Shown: one piece after another, positions 10,583-23,958 of the stretch | Layout: each line of letters begins with the position of its first letter | How positions within the stretch are numbered: position 1 is the first letter of the stretch | Source: Zarea fungicola | Lineage: Eukaryota > Ascomycota > Sordariomycetes > Hypocreales > Cordycipitaceae | Direction of reading: 5' to 3' | Assembly (NCBI GenBank): GCA_900169235.1 | Contig: FWCC01000251.1 | Coordinates: forward strand, 1 to 64,000 | DNA length: 64,000 nt | The notes under the pieces: generated by a model | Database searches by the model: none | What the model saw: the letters and a program-made list of their open reading frames with translations, nothing else | What the model was told of the DNA's origin: nothing | Position numbers and translations under genes: made by a program

Positions 10583-11335
10583 TTATTCGTCCATCACAAA
10601 CAGGCCCCAGTCTTTAATCTTAAAAGATTTCCAGATGCGTGCTGAGTATTCCACAGCGTCGCCAATGAGTTTGCCCTGCTTGCCGAGCTCGAGATCGACA
10701 TCTTCCTCGTTGTATTCACCTTTGATGTGGGGAACGTTGATTGTAATAAGAATATCTGTTTTGTACTTTTCCAGCCGTAAAAGAGTCATGATGATGGCTG
10801 TAAAATCTGGAGCAGATGATCTCTCTCGTGATTGGCTAGATCTTGGGGTTTGCGTTGCAATCAAGGTGTAGGCTGGATATTTCGACCTATGTGCCGTTAG
10901 TAAAGCAGATACACAACAGCCAGATATTAATCGCCCAACTAGCTCTGCTGCCTAATAGACCCAGTACGTACTCAATACGGCTAAACTCAGTCTCCGCAGT
11001 ATTCCAAATCTTAACGCTGTCGATATCGGATCCTACCAACTCCTCAAGATGAGTTGTCATAGCACGACCATCGATTTCCGGCCCTTTGCCCGTCTCCCCC
11101 ACCCGCTCAGTCATGTCGAAGATGATGCTGGTGAAACCGTCCTCGTCGATCCATACTTCTTGGTTATCCGGGACTTGGCGTAATTTGCTGTAGCATACCC
11201 ATGTTAGCAAAGTTGATATCGATAGTCAAATGGCCCCTTGGGCAAACTATCGTGTTACCTAACGTCAGCGAACTTCTCGGGAAGATCGCAGACGACTGCG
11301 CCTCCATACAGAGGAGTATTAAGGAAACCTGGCAT
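10583..11335 (-). CDS. MOG1: Ran-GTPase-binding nuclear import factor Mog1
   Basis: Three exons (11259-11335, 10972-11187, 10583-10886) give 198 residues. The first exon reads MPGF-NTPLYGGAVVCDLP, the family start. It continues into KLRQVPDNQEVWIDEDG and ends with TDILITINVPHIKG, then LGKQGKLIGDAVEYSARIW and DWGLFV. Mog1 binds Ran/Gsp1, promotes nucleotide release and supports nuclear protein import; that is known for the family. Introns are 71 and 85 nt. The second uses donor gtacgt, chosen over the overlapping gtactg because only it keeps frame. The length matches yeast and human Mog1 (about 190-220). Confidence 0.95.
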
Positions 11336-12481
11336 GTTTCCTGATTCGGATTCGTGGTATGTGCTTCAAGTTTGAAAAAACACTGAGTCGCTCTGCTGGA
11401 GGGAGGGGTCGAGGTGGCGGATCCTCCAGTATCCAGCGCAGGACAAGGCGACCGGGAAAGGGGCAGTTATAAATGGTTCTAAAGTGGGCAGCGACTCCAG
11501 ATGTTTTCAGCAATCCCTGTAACTGAGCGGTGTTCAAGTAACTGGCTAGGGTGGGCTCTGGAATTGTCAAGATGGCGAGCAGAGCCAGGCCACCAAAGGC
11601 ATTGCCCAGGCCACCAAAGGCATTGCCCAAACGCAGCTGTAGTGGGGTGTGGGGACGCAGCTTCCACAAAGCTACGTCACTATGTTTATTCGCAAGCTAG
11701 CAAATGTACTCGGTTCTCGTTCTGTCAACAGTATAATCAGTATTTGGCTGTTATGAGCCAACCACAAACCATAAAAGTCATCCAACAACTTTCTCGACAG
11801 CCCGACTGGCGCTGCTTACTGCCTGCTGGTGGCTAAGTGGACAGAACGAAGTGCATTGACTCCTTGCGGGTGAGGAATATGAGCGCTAATTACAACAGAG
11901 CTTGATACATAGCAAAGAGAGAGATGGTAAAAAAAATATATATATCATCTAGACGACGATACGCATTTGGAGCACTTTGTTTTGTGCTAGATACATTCTG
12001 TGGTGTTCGGGCAAAAAGAAAATCGAATCTGGGAACTCCAGATGAGTAGTGCCAAAGATTAGGAGAATGGAGTTCGTTGGGCCAATCCCACGGTCACATC
12101 TGGTAAAAGGCAAGAGGTGAGTTCGATGGAAGGTCCCACTCCAAGTTGGACGGTTCTTAATTTTGATTATATAGGTATAATGCCTGCGGACGCACTGGCC
12201 AAATCTTTCCTGGGCGTCTCAATGCCGTCACTACTGGTATGTGTCTTACTGATAGATATTTTAAGTTTACCATTCCATCTTAATTATTCCATATGTGCCG
12301 ATTTCTGAATACCTTGCTGCGGGTTTCGTGGCAACCAATTGGCCGTGACTTGGTTGTATGTAACACGGACTCCACAGTTGTCAGCGTTCCCACTGGCAGA
12401 GCCAACCACGCTCGGCACCTCCACAAGCTTCCCCTCCATTGTCAAACATAGCTTGAACTTTAATCATTCGTAACTGTCGCC
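11336..12481. other. Intergenic region (1.1 kb) between divergent MOG1 and HNT1
   Basis: It holds the promoters of both flanking genes and a 21-bp tandem duplication (see next entry). No coding region is supported. An AT run lies near 11930-11947. Confidence 0.6.
11585..11626. repeat. Perfect tandem duplication of a 21-bp unit
   Basis: The unit ccaggccaccaaaggcattgc occurs twice head to tail with no mismatch, followed by cca of a third. It is noncoding and lies about 250 bp upstream of the MOG1 start. It is probably a recent slippage event; a regulatory role is only possible. Confidence 0.9.
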
Positions 12482-13178
12482 ATGGCTGCCTGCCTTTTTT
12501 GTCGTATAGTTAAGGGTGTGGATTGAATCAAATGCTCGGAAACGATGTTCACCGCTGATGCTCCTTCAGGTGAAATCCCATGCATGAAGCTCTTCGAGAG
12601 TGACAAGACGCTTGCATTCCTCGATATCGGCCCTTTGAGCAAAGGACACGCTGTAAGCCTTGCTTGACTGCATGAAAGAAATTAGCTGACACGTTGAAGC
12701 TGGTCATTCCAAAGTTTCACGGTGCCAAGCTGGCTGATATTCCCGACGACCAATTGACTGAAATCCTGGTAAGCAAGACTTGCTCAGGCTTATGATATGA
12801 TGTAACACACTGTTAATTGTCTTGGAATATAGCCGACTCTCAAGAAGCTCGTATCAGCCACTGGTGCTACTGATTACAACATTTTGCAGAATAATGGAAC
12901 AGTTGCTCACCAGCAAGTCCATCATGTAAGCGACGCTCTCTTCCCCAACGGAGCTTTATAATATCGAATCTGGCCACTAACCACAACGTCACAGGTTCAC
13001 TTTCACATGGTATATTAACCAAACTCTCTCAATATCCCCCCTGTCCCCCAACTATACTAACTTGAACTAGATTCCCAAGCCGAACGAAACAGAGGGTCTT
13101 GGCATCAACTGGCCCGCAGCCCAGGGTGATATGGATAAGCTCAAGGCACTTTGTGAAGAAATAAAGTCTAAGATGTAG
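12482..13178 (+). CDS. HNT1: HIT-family nucleoside phosphoramidase (Hnt1/HINT type)
   Basis: Six exons join to 133 residues: 12482-12515, 12570-12652, 12700-12768, 12833-12925, 12995-13009 and 13071-13178. Marks are CLFCRIVKGEIP at the start, FLDIGPLSKGH, LVIPKFHGAKL, NNG-VAHQQ and the histidine triad H93-V-H95-F-H97, then IPKP and a C-terminal W. HINT enzymes hydrolyse AMP-lysine and related adenosine phosphoramidates. The fifth exon has only 15 nt and codes V-H-F-H-M, so it carries two of the three triad histidines. Intron 1 has a weak donor (gtgtgg), chosen because it alone restores K-G-E-I. The length fits the family (about 125-160). Confidence 0.93.
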
Positions 13179-13429
13179 ATACATCTACCACTAGGTCTTG
13201 AATTTGTACTATTGATTGTTTAGCATAGTTTTTAAGTAAGCATGGGTACTGTCGAACTAGTACGGGTTATCTTTCAAGGTGGTTGCCGACAATGGTTGCT
13301 GTTAAGCTTCTATAGTAGTCAATCTACATTGCTGGGCAGTGCTAAGTTACTGCCTTTGGTTGGCATCGACATGACTAATTGATACACACAGCACTCTATC
13401 CAATTAATACCCTTCTAGTTGTCTTTCCT

Positions 13430-15256
<1,827 letters not shown>

Positions 15257-15965
15257 GTTCGGTCGGATCCCGTCGCCGGTAGTATTAGGAGTATGATGGT
15301 AACCACTGTGAATTCAGAGGAGCAATGTCTTTATTGCAAAGGAGCAGTGGTAAAAATGCAGACCGAAGTGTATCAATGAAGGGGAATTCAACCGAGATTG
15401 AGGTTGATGTGTCGAGGACTTGAAGGGTTGGTAAACTAAGTCGTCATCTTCCGAAAGCATCCCCGCTGAACCGAAGAATGCCCCACAGGCCTGTTGCTGC
15501 GGTACCAACTCCATGATTTATTTGAGCAGGTGGCCGAGTCTCGCAGCTTCAGTTGTAGGTGATTGGACTCTACATTGATTCCGCAATTGTACATATGCGA
15601 CCACAGACTACCTAATGGTAGACATGTTACTGATTCAATTTGTGTGTCCATTGTGGCTAGCACTAGATTGTGATTAAGCAGTTGATGGGCGGGAGGCTGC
15701 GGGGCGGAAACCGTACCAGTTGCACGTAGTGCATTTTGCTCAACTCATCCACAACGCAAAATCATCTAGTAGGAACGTGTACTCCAGAATGCTGGAACCT
15801 GGCAATTGCGAAAAAGAGAAAAATCGTCAATAACCGCATCGAATTTTCGAGCGCAGTTTCTGGTCCGCTGGATTTGTATCAGCTGGTGCACACTGAAGTG
15901 ATATCGCCAACAATTATATCACATTTACCAACAACACATCGCTTGCAAACGCAACTATCAACAAA
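15257..15965. promoter_or_regulatory. Shared divergent promoter region of CSR1 and DAM1
   Basis: These 709 bp separate two starts that point away from each other, so promoters of both genes should lie here. No coding sequence and no specific element can be assigned with confidence. Confidence 0.5.
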
Positions 15966-16720
15966 ATGGCATTCGAAGAAGCGGAAGCGAACATTAAACG
16001 TTCTGGCTCACGGTCGCGCACGCCACGGCCGACGACGCCGCTACGTCCCTCTTCACGCTCTTCGTTTCGTGATTCTGCGCGAGGTGCTGGAGATGGTGAC
16101 GCGCCGTTCCCGCTCAACGCGTTCGAACCAACATTTGCAGAACTTTCGGACGCAATGGCGGACCTGGAAGCGAATATGATGCACTTTCAACTAATGCAAG
16201 AAAGTCTGGCGCGCTTTAGTGAATCCTTTGCCAGCTTTCTTTACGGCCTGAACATGAACGCGTTCTGCGTTGATTTTCCCGAGGTATGGTGATGACAGTG
16301 ATGCGCGACCTGTTTTCCCTACATGAACTATCTGACTAAGAAAATTGCAGGCACCGATTCTTGAATCGTTTCGACGCAGTAGACAGCAAGATCTTCAGTC
16401 CTCAGACACACAAAAAGCCGAAAATGATGCAGAAACATTCATGTCAGCCCCCCAACCGCAAATCAGACAACCGTCTAACTTTGTCTATCCCCTCCCTCTA
16501 TGTGGTTGTCATAGCTGACAGGATCGATAGGACCACGGAAGTATCATTTATTGACAACCCCCCGGCTTCAATCAAGCCAAAAGCAAGAACAGTTCCGCAA
16601 GGTCATCGTCAGTCACGGCTGCCAGCGGCACGTGGTAGCTCATCTAGAGGGCGGGCGTCTACACGTGCTCGGGGTCGATCAAGCGGGCTTGCACGACCAA
16701 GTGGCCGGGGCACGAGGTGA
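15966..16720 (+). CDS. DAM1: DASH/Dam1 kinetochore complex subunit Dam1
   Basis: The first exon (15966-16283) holds RPTTPLRPSSRSSFRDSARG and the Dam1 core: FAELSDAMADLEANMMH, ESLARFSESFASFLYG and LNMNAFCVDFPE. Exon 2 is 16351-16472. A second intron is inferred from 16473 to 16530 because the reading frame must change to reach a Gly/Arg/Ser-rich tail (RGSSSRGRASTRARGR) ending at 16720. Acceptors at 16520 and 16530 both keep frame. The model gives 209 residues, usual for filamentous fungi. Dam1 couples kinetochores to microtubule plus ends in the ten-subunit DASH ring and is regulated by Aurora/Ipl1. The exact second donor (gtctaa) is the least certain part. The stop is only 60 nt from the BUD20 stop. 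Confidence 0.9.
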
Positions 16721-16780
16721 TGAATCACCTTCAAAGAATCACAATCGTTGAAAATAAGGACCAGTATATTGCACTTTTCA

Positions 16781-17268
16781 TCACGCTGCCATTTCAGCAT
16801 CTTCGCCCACCCCAGGAGCAGCAGTTGAGTCTTCAACCGTACGTTCAACCGCACCTAGTGGACGAGCAGTATAGATGCCGCCTGGTATCCTCGCAGTCTC
16901 TAGCTCTTGACGCAATTGCTTCACACTGTGATGCACCTTTAGTTAGCATCAATTAGTGACGCCGAAGGATATTATTTTGACAAACCGTCGCTTATGAGGC
17001 TTTCCACGAGTGTGGGCTGAGAGTGCTGCCTTTGTGTCGAACCATTTGGCACACTCTATGCAATAATTTCGGCCGAGATCGGGTAGATCTTCAATAGCTT
17101 TCATGTCTTTAAATCGACCGAGATGCTTTGCATTTATGAGATCGGCTTTTATTTGATCGAGGTCCCTGCAAGCGGTCAGGATTTTGATGACCTCTTCCAT
17201 GACAGAGAAACCACAAACCTCGTCTTTCTTCTCGTCTTTGTGACTGTCCTTTTGCTTGCGACACCCAT
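16781..17268 (-). CDS. BUD20: C2H2 zinc-finger pre-60S ribosome factor Bud20 (ZNF593 family)
   Basis: Three exons (17219-17268, 16986-17165, 16781-16925) give 124 residues. It starts MGVASKRTVTKTRRKTRDLDQ and continues to DLPDLGRNYCIECAKWF, a C2H2 finger ending in H-R-GKPHKRR. Bud20 is a shuttling assembly factor that helps export pre-60S ribosomal particles. The first intron lies inside the conserved K-T-R-D-L-D-Q stretch and the second just after the finger. Both have good branch sites (cctgac, gctaac). The tail is short and acidic. It overlaps no other gene but ends 60 nt from DAM1 in convergent orientation, so their 3' untranslated regions very likely overlap. Confidence 0.95.
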
Positions 17269-18812
17269 TTTTAATTCGGGGCGGTACTGCTATGCCGACC
17301 GAGAACCGTAAAACGATCGGGAAGGTTGCTGTTTGAAGACGCTTCAATATCGAGAACCCCTACAAGCGGAGTGGAGGCTCTCAGGATTTTTGGTAGTTAT
17401 CTGCGTTATCTGGCCGAGTTAATCGGGTCACGTGTAGATATGATTGGGCTTGCCAATTTTGAAGGCATCAAACCACAGACTCACAGTACTATTTACAATG
17501 GTGCAGCTATTAATGGGCCAAGGTACCATGGTATTAAATCTCGGTAGTATGTAACTCAATGTTGCAAAGAACCAGATGCCTAGTATGCGATTGATTGATG
17601 ATGGTAGAGTGGGCTACTTTAAAGATCCTCAAAACATGGACTGCCTAGGTTCGGCATTGGGACAACGTATTCTTCAGTATGCCTCAGTATGAACTTGAAC
17701 AAAACGATCTGTTGACCAGCTCTGTGCTGTCCAGAGAGTTTCATCAATCCTACCAGGACAACGGCGCTGCATTACATAATACAACGAGGTGATAATGACA
17801 GTTCCTTGTAGCAGTGTCAGCTTATTATTAGTCTTGTCTGGGCACGATTTAAATTTTAGGTAGTTCTTATCTCCTCGTAATTCCTTGGAGTACATCGGGA
17901 ACCGAGACTAGAAGTCCGACAATCGTTCCAGAGCTAAGGCGAACTGACGGTGACCGACACAAGCCCGGTCCAACCGAGGTCGAGAATCGGAAAAGTTTTG
18001 CAGACTATCTCAATTTACAGTGGGCTGACAGGGGCCTTACGGTACAGCAATACTGAATTATTAACCCATCAGTCCGGCGTTATTCGTCTTTGTTAACTAG
18101 CTGGAAGGTTGGTTCACTGTTTTGAAGCAAGCCTGCATGTGGCTTGGTTCGCCCGCTTGTTACATCCGGACCACATAACCTTTGGAGCGGCCAGTGTCAT
18201 GTGCTCCAATTCGATTACCGATCGCACATACCGGAAATTCGACAGACAGACAGCTAATGACATGAAAAATTTGATACTGTATGCTTGAATGAGCTATTGG
18301 CTTCTTGCATGTACAATTGGTAAACCAGAGGATTGGGTGACGTAGGAATGATTTCTTCATGTGCCAATGGTCAACAACCGGCTTTTTTTTTTTGTCTCCT
18401 TCATTTGCCCGTCTTGCCGTCGTCGGTGGGCTGGTACAGACTCGGCGCAGTGGAAACCACCCCCAGTTCAGTCCACATAACTCATGACGAAAGCGACATA
18501 AGTATTATTTTCGCCTGAGCCGTGACTGGCTGGATCCCCCAAAAGCCTCAAACTGTCTCCACATGAGAGCCTGGAGCTGTGCAACCAAAAGGTGGATCCA
18601 CAGTGGCCACCAAGCCGGCTCGGTAACATCTGTGTGTGTTGTCCCCAAATGCCTGAAAACACCTCTCTCTCCACAACCGTCTTTCTCTCCCTTCCTCTCT
18701 TTTATAGCGGCCCTCCCCCACCAGCTTACCGAACTGAATCTTCTCCTCGAGTGAACGGCCTCGCTCGTGTGACGTACACAGACACTCTCCTCTCCTAATC
18801 AATTGGCCCAAC
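17269..18812. promoter_or_regulatory. Divergent upstream region of BUD20 and ACO1 (1.5 kb)
   Basis: No gene is supported. Close to ACO1 there is a pyrimidine-rich stretch (about 18660-18720) of the kind seen before transcription starts of strongly expressed fungal genes, and a short T run near 18383. The larger part belongs to the aconitase promoter or is unassigned. Confidence 0.5.
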
Positions 18813-21584
18813 ATGCTTGCCTCTAGACAGGTTCTGGGCAATGTTGCCCGGAGCCGCGCTTTTGCCGGGTCTGCGACCGGCATTCGTCGCCTGGCTACAG
18901 TCTCTGACTCCCCTCTGGACAGAAAAGTAAGTGTCATATTACTGTTTATGTTGCCATTTTACAAGAAACAATTAAGCAATTCCTGTAAACCTTTTGGGCT
19001 CAACTTTTAGGTGTTGTTGCCGTTGTTGTAGCTAGGCTTTGTTGTGGTTGTTTCGGTTGTTTCGCCTGTTTCGCCTGTTGCGCTCGTTGCGCTCGTTGCG
19101 CTTGCTGCACTTGTTGTGGCAATTTTGCTTATTTTTGTTGTTTTCCTTGTTGATTGTTCTTTTTTTTTTACGGCCCCGCGCAATCACATCTAACCAAAGC
19201 AAACAAAACATAGGTCCGCCAGAACAACTGGGAAGAGAACAACTTCATCAACTACAAGAAGATGTCCGAGAACCTCTCCGTTGTTCGTGCTCGCCTCAAC
19301 CGACCACTGACCTACGCCGAGAAGATTCTTTACTCTCATTTGGATGATCCTCATGGCCAGGAGATTGAGCGCGGCAAGTCCTATCTCAAGCTTCGCCCAG
19401 ACCGTGTTGCCTGCCAGGATGCCACAGCCCAGATGGCTATTTTGCAATTCATGTCTGCTGGTATGGATGCGGTCGCCAACCCTAGCACTGTTCACTGCGA
19501 TCATTTGATTGAGGCGCAGGTTGGTGGCAGCAAGGATTTGGCCCGTGCTATCAGCATCAACAAGGAGGTTTATGACTTCCTCTCAAGTGCTTGCGCCAAG
19601 TACAACATTGGTTTCTGGAAGCCTGGCTCTGGTATTATTCATCAGATTTTGCTCGAGAACTATGCCTTCCCCGGTGGTCTCCTCATCGGCACTGACTCTC
19701 ATACCCCCAACGGAGGTGGTCTTGGTATGGCCGCTATTGGTGTTGGTGGTGCCGATGCTGTTGATGTTATGGCCAACCTACCCTGGGAGCTCAAGGCCCC
19801 TAATGTTATTGGTGTCAAGCTCACTGGCCAGCTCTCTGGCTGGACGTCGCCTAAGGATATCATTCTGAAGGTTGCCGATATCCTCACCGTCAAGGGTGGC
19901 ACTGGTGCCATTGTTGAGTACCATGGATCTGGTGTCGATACGATTTCTTGCACTGGCATGGCGACCATATGTAATATGGTAAGAACTTCCTCCCTGTCCC
20001 GATTTACGGTGTTATCGCGAGAATTCTAGGCTAATATTGTTCATAGGGTGCCGAAATTGGTGCCACAACATCCGTTTTCCCGTTCAACGACCGCATGTAC
20101 GACTATCTCGCAGCTACAAAGCGAAAGGACATTGGTGACTTTGCCAGAACCTATGCCAAGGAGCTCCGCGAAGACCAGGGTGCTGAATATGACCAGTTGA
20201 TTGAAATTAACCTCTCGGAGCTTGAGCCTCACATCAACGGTCCGTTCACCCCCGATCTGGGCACTCCCATCTCCAAATTCAGCCAGGCAGTGAAGGATAA
20301 TGGCTGGCCTGAAGAGCTCAAGGTCGGTCTTATTGGTTCCTGCACGAACTCATCGTACGAGGACATGTCCCGTGCCGCTTCAATTGCTCGCGATGCTCTT
20401 GACCACGGTATCAAGGCTAAGGCTGCGTTCACTGTCACTCCTGGATCTGAGCAAATCCGTGCCACTATTGCACGTGACGGCCAGCTTCAGACCTTCGAAG
20501 AGTTTGGCGGTATTGTCCTTGCCAACGCCTGCGGACCCTGCATTGGTCAGTGGGATCGCACTGATGTCAAGAAGGGCGAGGCGAACTCTATTCTCTCTTC
20601 TTACAACCGCAACTTCACTGGCCGTAACGATGGCAACCCTGCGACTCACTCCTTTGTCACCTCTCCTGACCTGGTCGTTGCTCTCACTATCGCTGGTTCC
20701 CTTCACTTCAACCCCTTGACCGATAAGCTCAAGGATAAGGATGGCAATGAGTTTATGCTGAAGCCCCCTACTGGCGACGGCCTTCCTGCTAATGGTTACG
20801 ACGCTGGTGTCAACACTTACCAGGCTCCTCCTAAGGACCGGTCTACGGTTACCGTTCAGGTTGCCCCCACCTCTGATCGTCTACAGGTCCTCGAGCCTTT
20901 CCAGCCTTGGGATGGCAAGGACGTCAAGGACATTCCCATTCTGATCAAGGCTCAGGGCAAGACCACCACTGACCACATTTCCATGGCTGGCCCCTGGCTC
21001 AAGTACCGTGGCCATCTCGACAACATCTCCAACAACATGTTGATTGGTGCTATCAACGAGGCCAATGGTGAAGCCAACAAGATTCACAACTTCACCACTG
21101 GTGAATGGGATGCCGTTCCTGCTGTTGCTCGTGACTACAAGAAGAAGGGCATCAAGTGGGTTGTCATTGGTGACTGGAACTACGGAGAGGGTAGCTCTCG
21201 TGAGCACGCTGCCCTTGAACCTCGCCACCTTGGTGGTCTGGCTATCATTACTCGCAGCTTTGCCCGTATTCACGAGACCAACCTGAAGAAGCAGGGTATG
21301 CTTCCCCTCACATTTGTCGAGCCTGCCGATTACGACAAGATCAAGCCCGACGACAAGGTCAGTGAACTAATATTTCCACCTGCACATTCTTTTGCTAACC
21401 GATCTATCAGGTTGATATTCTCGCCACCCAGATCGCTGTTGGTAAGCCCATTACCATGGTTGTCCATCCGAAGGATGGCAAGGCATTCGAGGTTCCCCTG
21501 CAACACACCTTCAATGAGGCCCAAATTCAATGGTTCAAGAATGGCAGTGCCTTGAACACCATGGCCAAAGCCTCTCGCAACTAA
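18813..21584 (+). CDS. ACO1: Mitochondrial aconitate hydratase
   Basis: Four exons (18813-18926, 19214-19978, 20047-21357, 21411-21584) give 787 residues, the normal length. Residues 1 to about 27 are an Arg-rich mitochondrial presequence. The iron-sulfur ligands lie in HCDHLI-EA (first domain context), [11 protein letters not shown] and [11 protein letters not shown]. Substrate-site motifs include [21 protein letters not shown]-like [14 protein letters not shown], and [23 protein letters not shown] in the swivelling C-terminal domain. The enzyme turns citrate into isocitrate in the TCA cycle and in yeast also binds mitochondrial DNA. The first intron (287 nt) is about five times longer than the others and repetitive. 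Codon use is strongly C/T-ending, as in highly expressed genes. Confidence 0.98.
18927..19213 (+). repeat. Long, repetitive first intron of ACO1
   Basis: The intron is 287 nt. Its middle (about 19015-19120) is a run of imperfect 9-nt units such as gttgtttcg and gttgcgctc, then a T-rich end before the tag acceptor. No open frame or structured RNA is apparent. Length and position just behind the presequence exon are unusual for this window, where introns are mostly 45-85 nt. Confidence 0.7.
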
Positions 21585-22088
21585 TCGTAACTTTTAAAAT
21601 TGGAGGGTCATACCTAGGCGCTTTGTTTTGCATGAATTGTTTTACGTTGCGGATACCGAGTTGTACCAGAGCTTTGAGCGAAGCATTGCAGAAGAATCCC
21701 TGTCGCTTTGTTTGAATTTTTTGCTACAAGAAACTGTCATATTGTACATGTACCAAAATTACACAAATTTATAAACAAAAACATATAATGGTATAATAGT
21801 ATGTGATGTAGTGTTGAGGTAATGTGTAAGAGGTGACTTGGATAGCAGATAAAGTCACGTGCAGACAAGTTTCCACTCACCCCTGGCTGCTAGGACGTCA
21901 CAGGACAATGAAATTACTGTTTTCTCAAGGTGAAGGCGCCGAAAGTCGAGGTCTTAAATGATGGCAATTAGTTGATATTAGGGTCCTCTACCTGCTGCCC
22001 ATATTCATTTCACTCGCATTGACGTATTTGGAAGATTTCATTAACCCTAGCACCACGTCACTGCGCATCACGCGACCGATCCGTCATC
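21585..22088. other. Intergenic between ACO1 and RBD2
   Basis: AT-rich, with the aconitase 3' end near 21720-21800 and the RBD2 promoter after it. Nothing else is seen. Confidence 0.6.
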
Positions 22089-23095
22089 ATGCCGAGCATA
22101 CAGGGCTTCAGCACAGCCAGAGCACGGTCATACGTCTTTCGCCTACCTCTCTTTACGAGAGCAATCGCATTGGTCATAATTTTGGTCTCGCTTCTCAGTC
22201 TTCCTGAATTCTGGGACTTGCAAGCATGGGGCTCTTTAGTCCCAGATAAAGTTTCCCTCTTTGCTGGTAATACTCCTAAGAAAGGCTGTTACTGACAGAT
22301 GCTGACTGCCCATAGCCCACCGAATCACGACATTTCCGCTGATACATTTGAATATATTGCATGCCATCTTAAACGTGGTTGCGCTCACGCCGCTGATGGA
22401 ACGATTCGAGAACGAATACGGTACTTTGACATCGCTTGCACTCTTTTTCGGACGTATGTTATGCCCTTCCGCTGCGCTGGATCTCAATAGCTGACAGTAA
22501 TAGCTCTAACAACGGTTCCTGCGGTTTTGTATCTATTTTTTGAGTTGGTTATTTTACAACGGAACACTGCCATCATGGGCGCCAGGTGAGGCTGAACATA
22601 GGTGTATACGTCCGGCTCGATAATGCTAATGCGTTCACAGTATATGGGTCTTCCTACTTCTCGGCATGGAAGCCATTCGAACATATCGAGCCAATCCGTA
22701 TCTTGTGATTGGCACTCACCATATTCCAACTTGGACCACTCCGCTTCTCCTGACCTTTGTAGTGGCAGCTCTGGTGCCAAGCACAAGTCTCCTCGGGCAT
22801 CTATGTGGCTTGGTGGTCGGGTACATCAGTAGGAAGCTTCGCTTGGCAGACCGTATAATTATGTCACTAACGTCTGTCCAATTTAGCCGGCCTCGGCTAT
22901 GTCAAATATATTGCTCCTCCAGAGTGGGCGCTCCGATGGCTAGAGTCGAAACTCAATCTGCTCGCCATCTTGCCGCACTACGTCAGTGTCGACCAGAAGA
23001 CATATGGTAGATTTGGTGTTCTACCATCCTCTAATCGCACAGGCGGAAGTGCTGCTACCGAACTTGTTGGAAGCACGCAGCGTCTCGGTCCGTAG
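22089..23095 (+). CDS. RBD2: Rhomboid-type intramembrane serine protease Rbd2
   Basis: Five exons (22089-22266, 22316-22453, 22504-22585, 22641-22828, 22887-23095) give 264 residues with about six hydrophobic helices. Family marks are FPLIHLN and H-A-NVVALTPLMERFE in the first half, then the active-site serine S133 in MGAS-IWVFLLLG and the histidine H186 in LLGHLCGLVVGY. Rbd2 is a Golgi/endosomal rhomboid; in fungi it cleaves the sterol regulator SREBP (established for S. pombe and Aspergillus). The residue after the serine is Ile, where the general rhomboid motif has Gly or Ala. The serine codon is split by intron 3 (AG/T), so the boundary was checked and keeps frame. The C-terminal tail of about 70 residues is polar. 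Confidence 0.93.
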
Positions 23096-23958
23096 TGGTT
23101 TACCATGTTAGCTACGAACACTGCGGACGACTACTCTGCTGTATTTGATGGAAATGTTATTCGTGCATTTTGGGTCGGAGTTACGGCGCTGTCTATACAA
23201 AATTTTAGCAACGGTATGCATTGCAACACAAATCCCAAGCCGAGTTAAGGCTCGTTTCCATTTCCTATTCCTTTTTGCTATACATATTAGGAGTAGCATT
23301 TTATAGATAATTTTAAAATTCCAAAGTCACTCTCTTAGGTTCCAAGCTCTAGATTACCACTCGAGAAGGTATTCTCGGTTTGCGTTGATTGCAAGCAACA
23401 TGTGACTGTCTACAAGTATGAAGTATATCAAAACGTGGCCACTTCGGTTCCTTCAGGGTACTATTGAACGGCCACAAAGACCATGCGGTTAACGCTCAAC
23501 AGTATGAACCTCGAGTCTAGTACAATAATTTGATACAGTGAGTATATCAACATATACTTATGGGGGGGAAACTCAGGGTACAATTTTGCGTTGCTAATAG
23601 CAGGCTGGGTGGTATAGCTGTCCAGTCGCCGCTTGGTAAGTGTAAGTCGTGAGACATGGATGCAAAGAATCAAAATCGCAACACCTTTATATTAACTACA
23701 AATTGCGGTTGTAGGTTTATACTAGAACTTTTTTTTAAAAAAAAAATTTAAATGTTAATATACTGTTCAAATGGTCCTTCCGCCGCCGTAACTAGTAGCC
23801 CTCCAGTGGTTGCACTGGTGGTACCCACAAAGGGTACCTAAAGTTACTATGCGCCAACTAATCTCGAAGTTACTGCTAACGTGTCGGAAACGCGACACTT
23901 GCGAACGAGCCACCACCTTCATCAACGGCTGTAACGAGTAGCTGGGAAACTAGCAACA
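23096..23958. other. Intergenic between RBD2 and GAA1 (0.86 kb)
   Basis: AT-rich with a T/A homopolymer patch at about 23729-23755. No coding sequence and no RNA gene are recognised. Confidence 0.6.
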
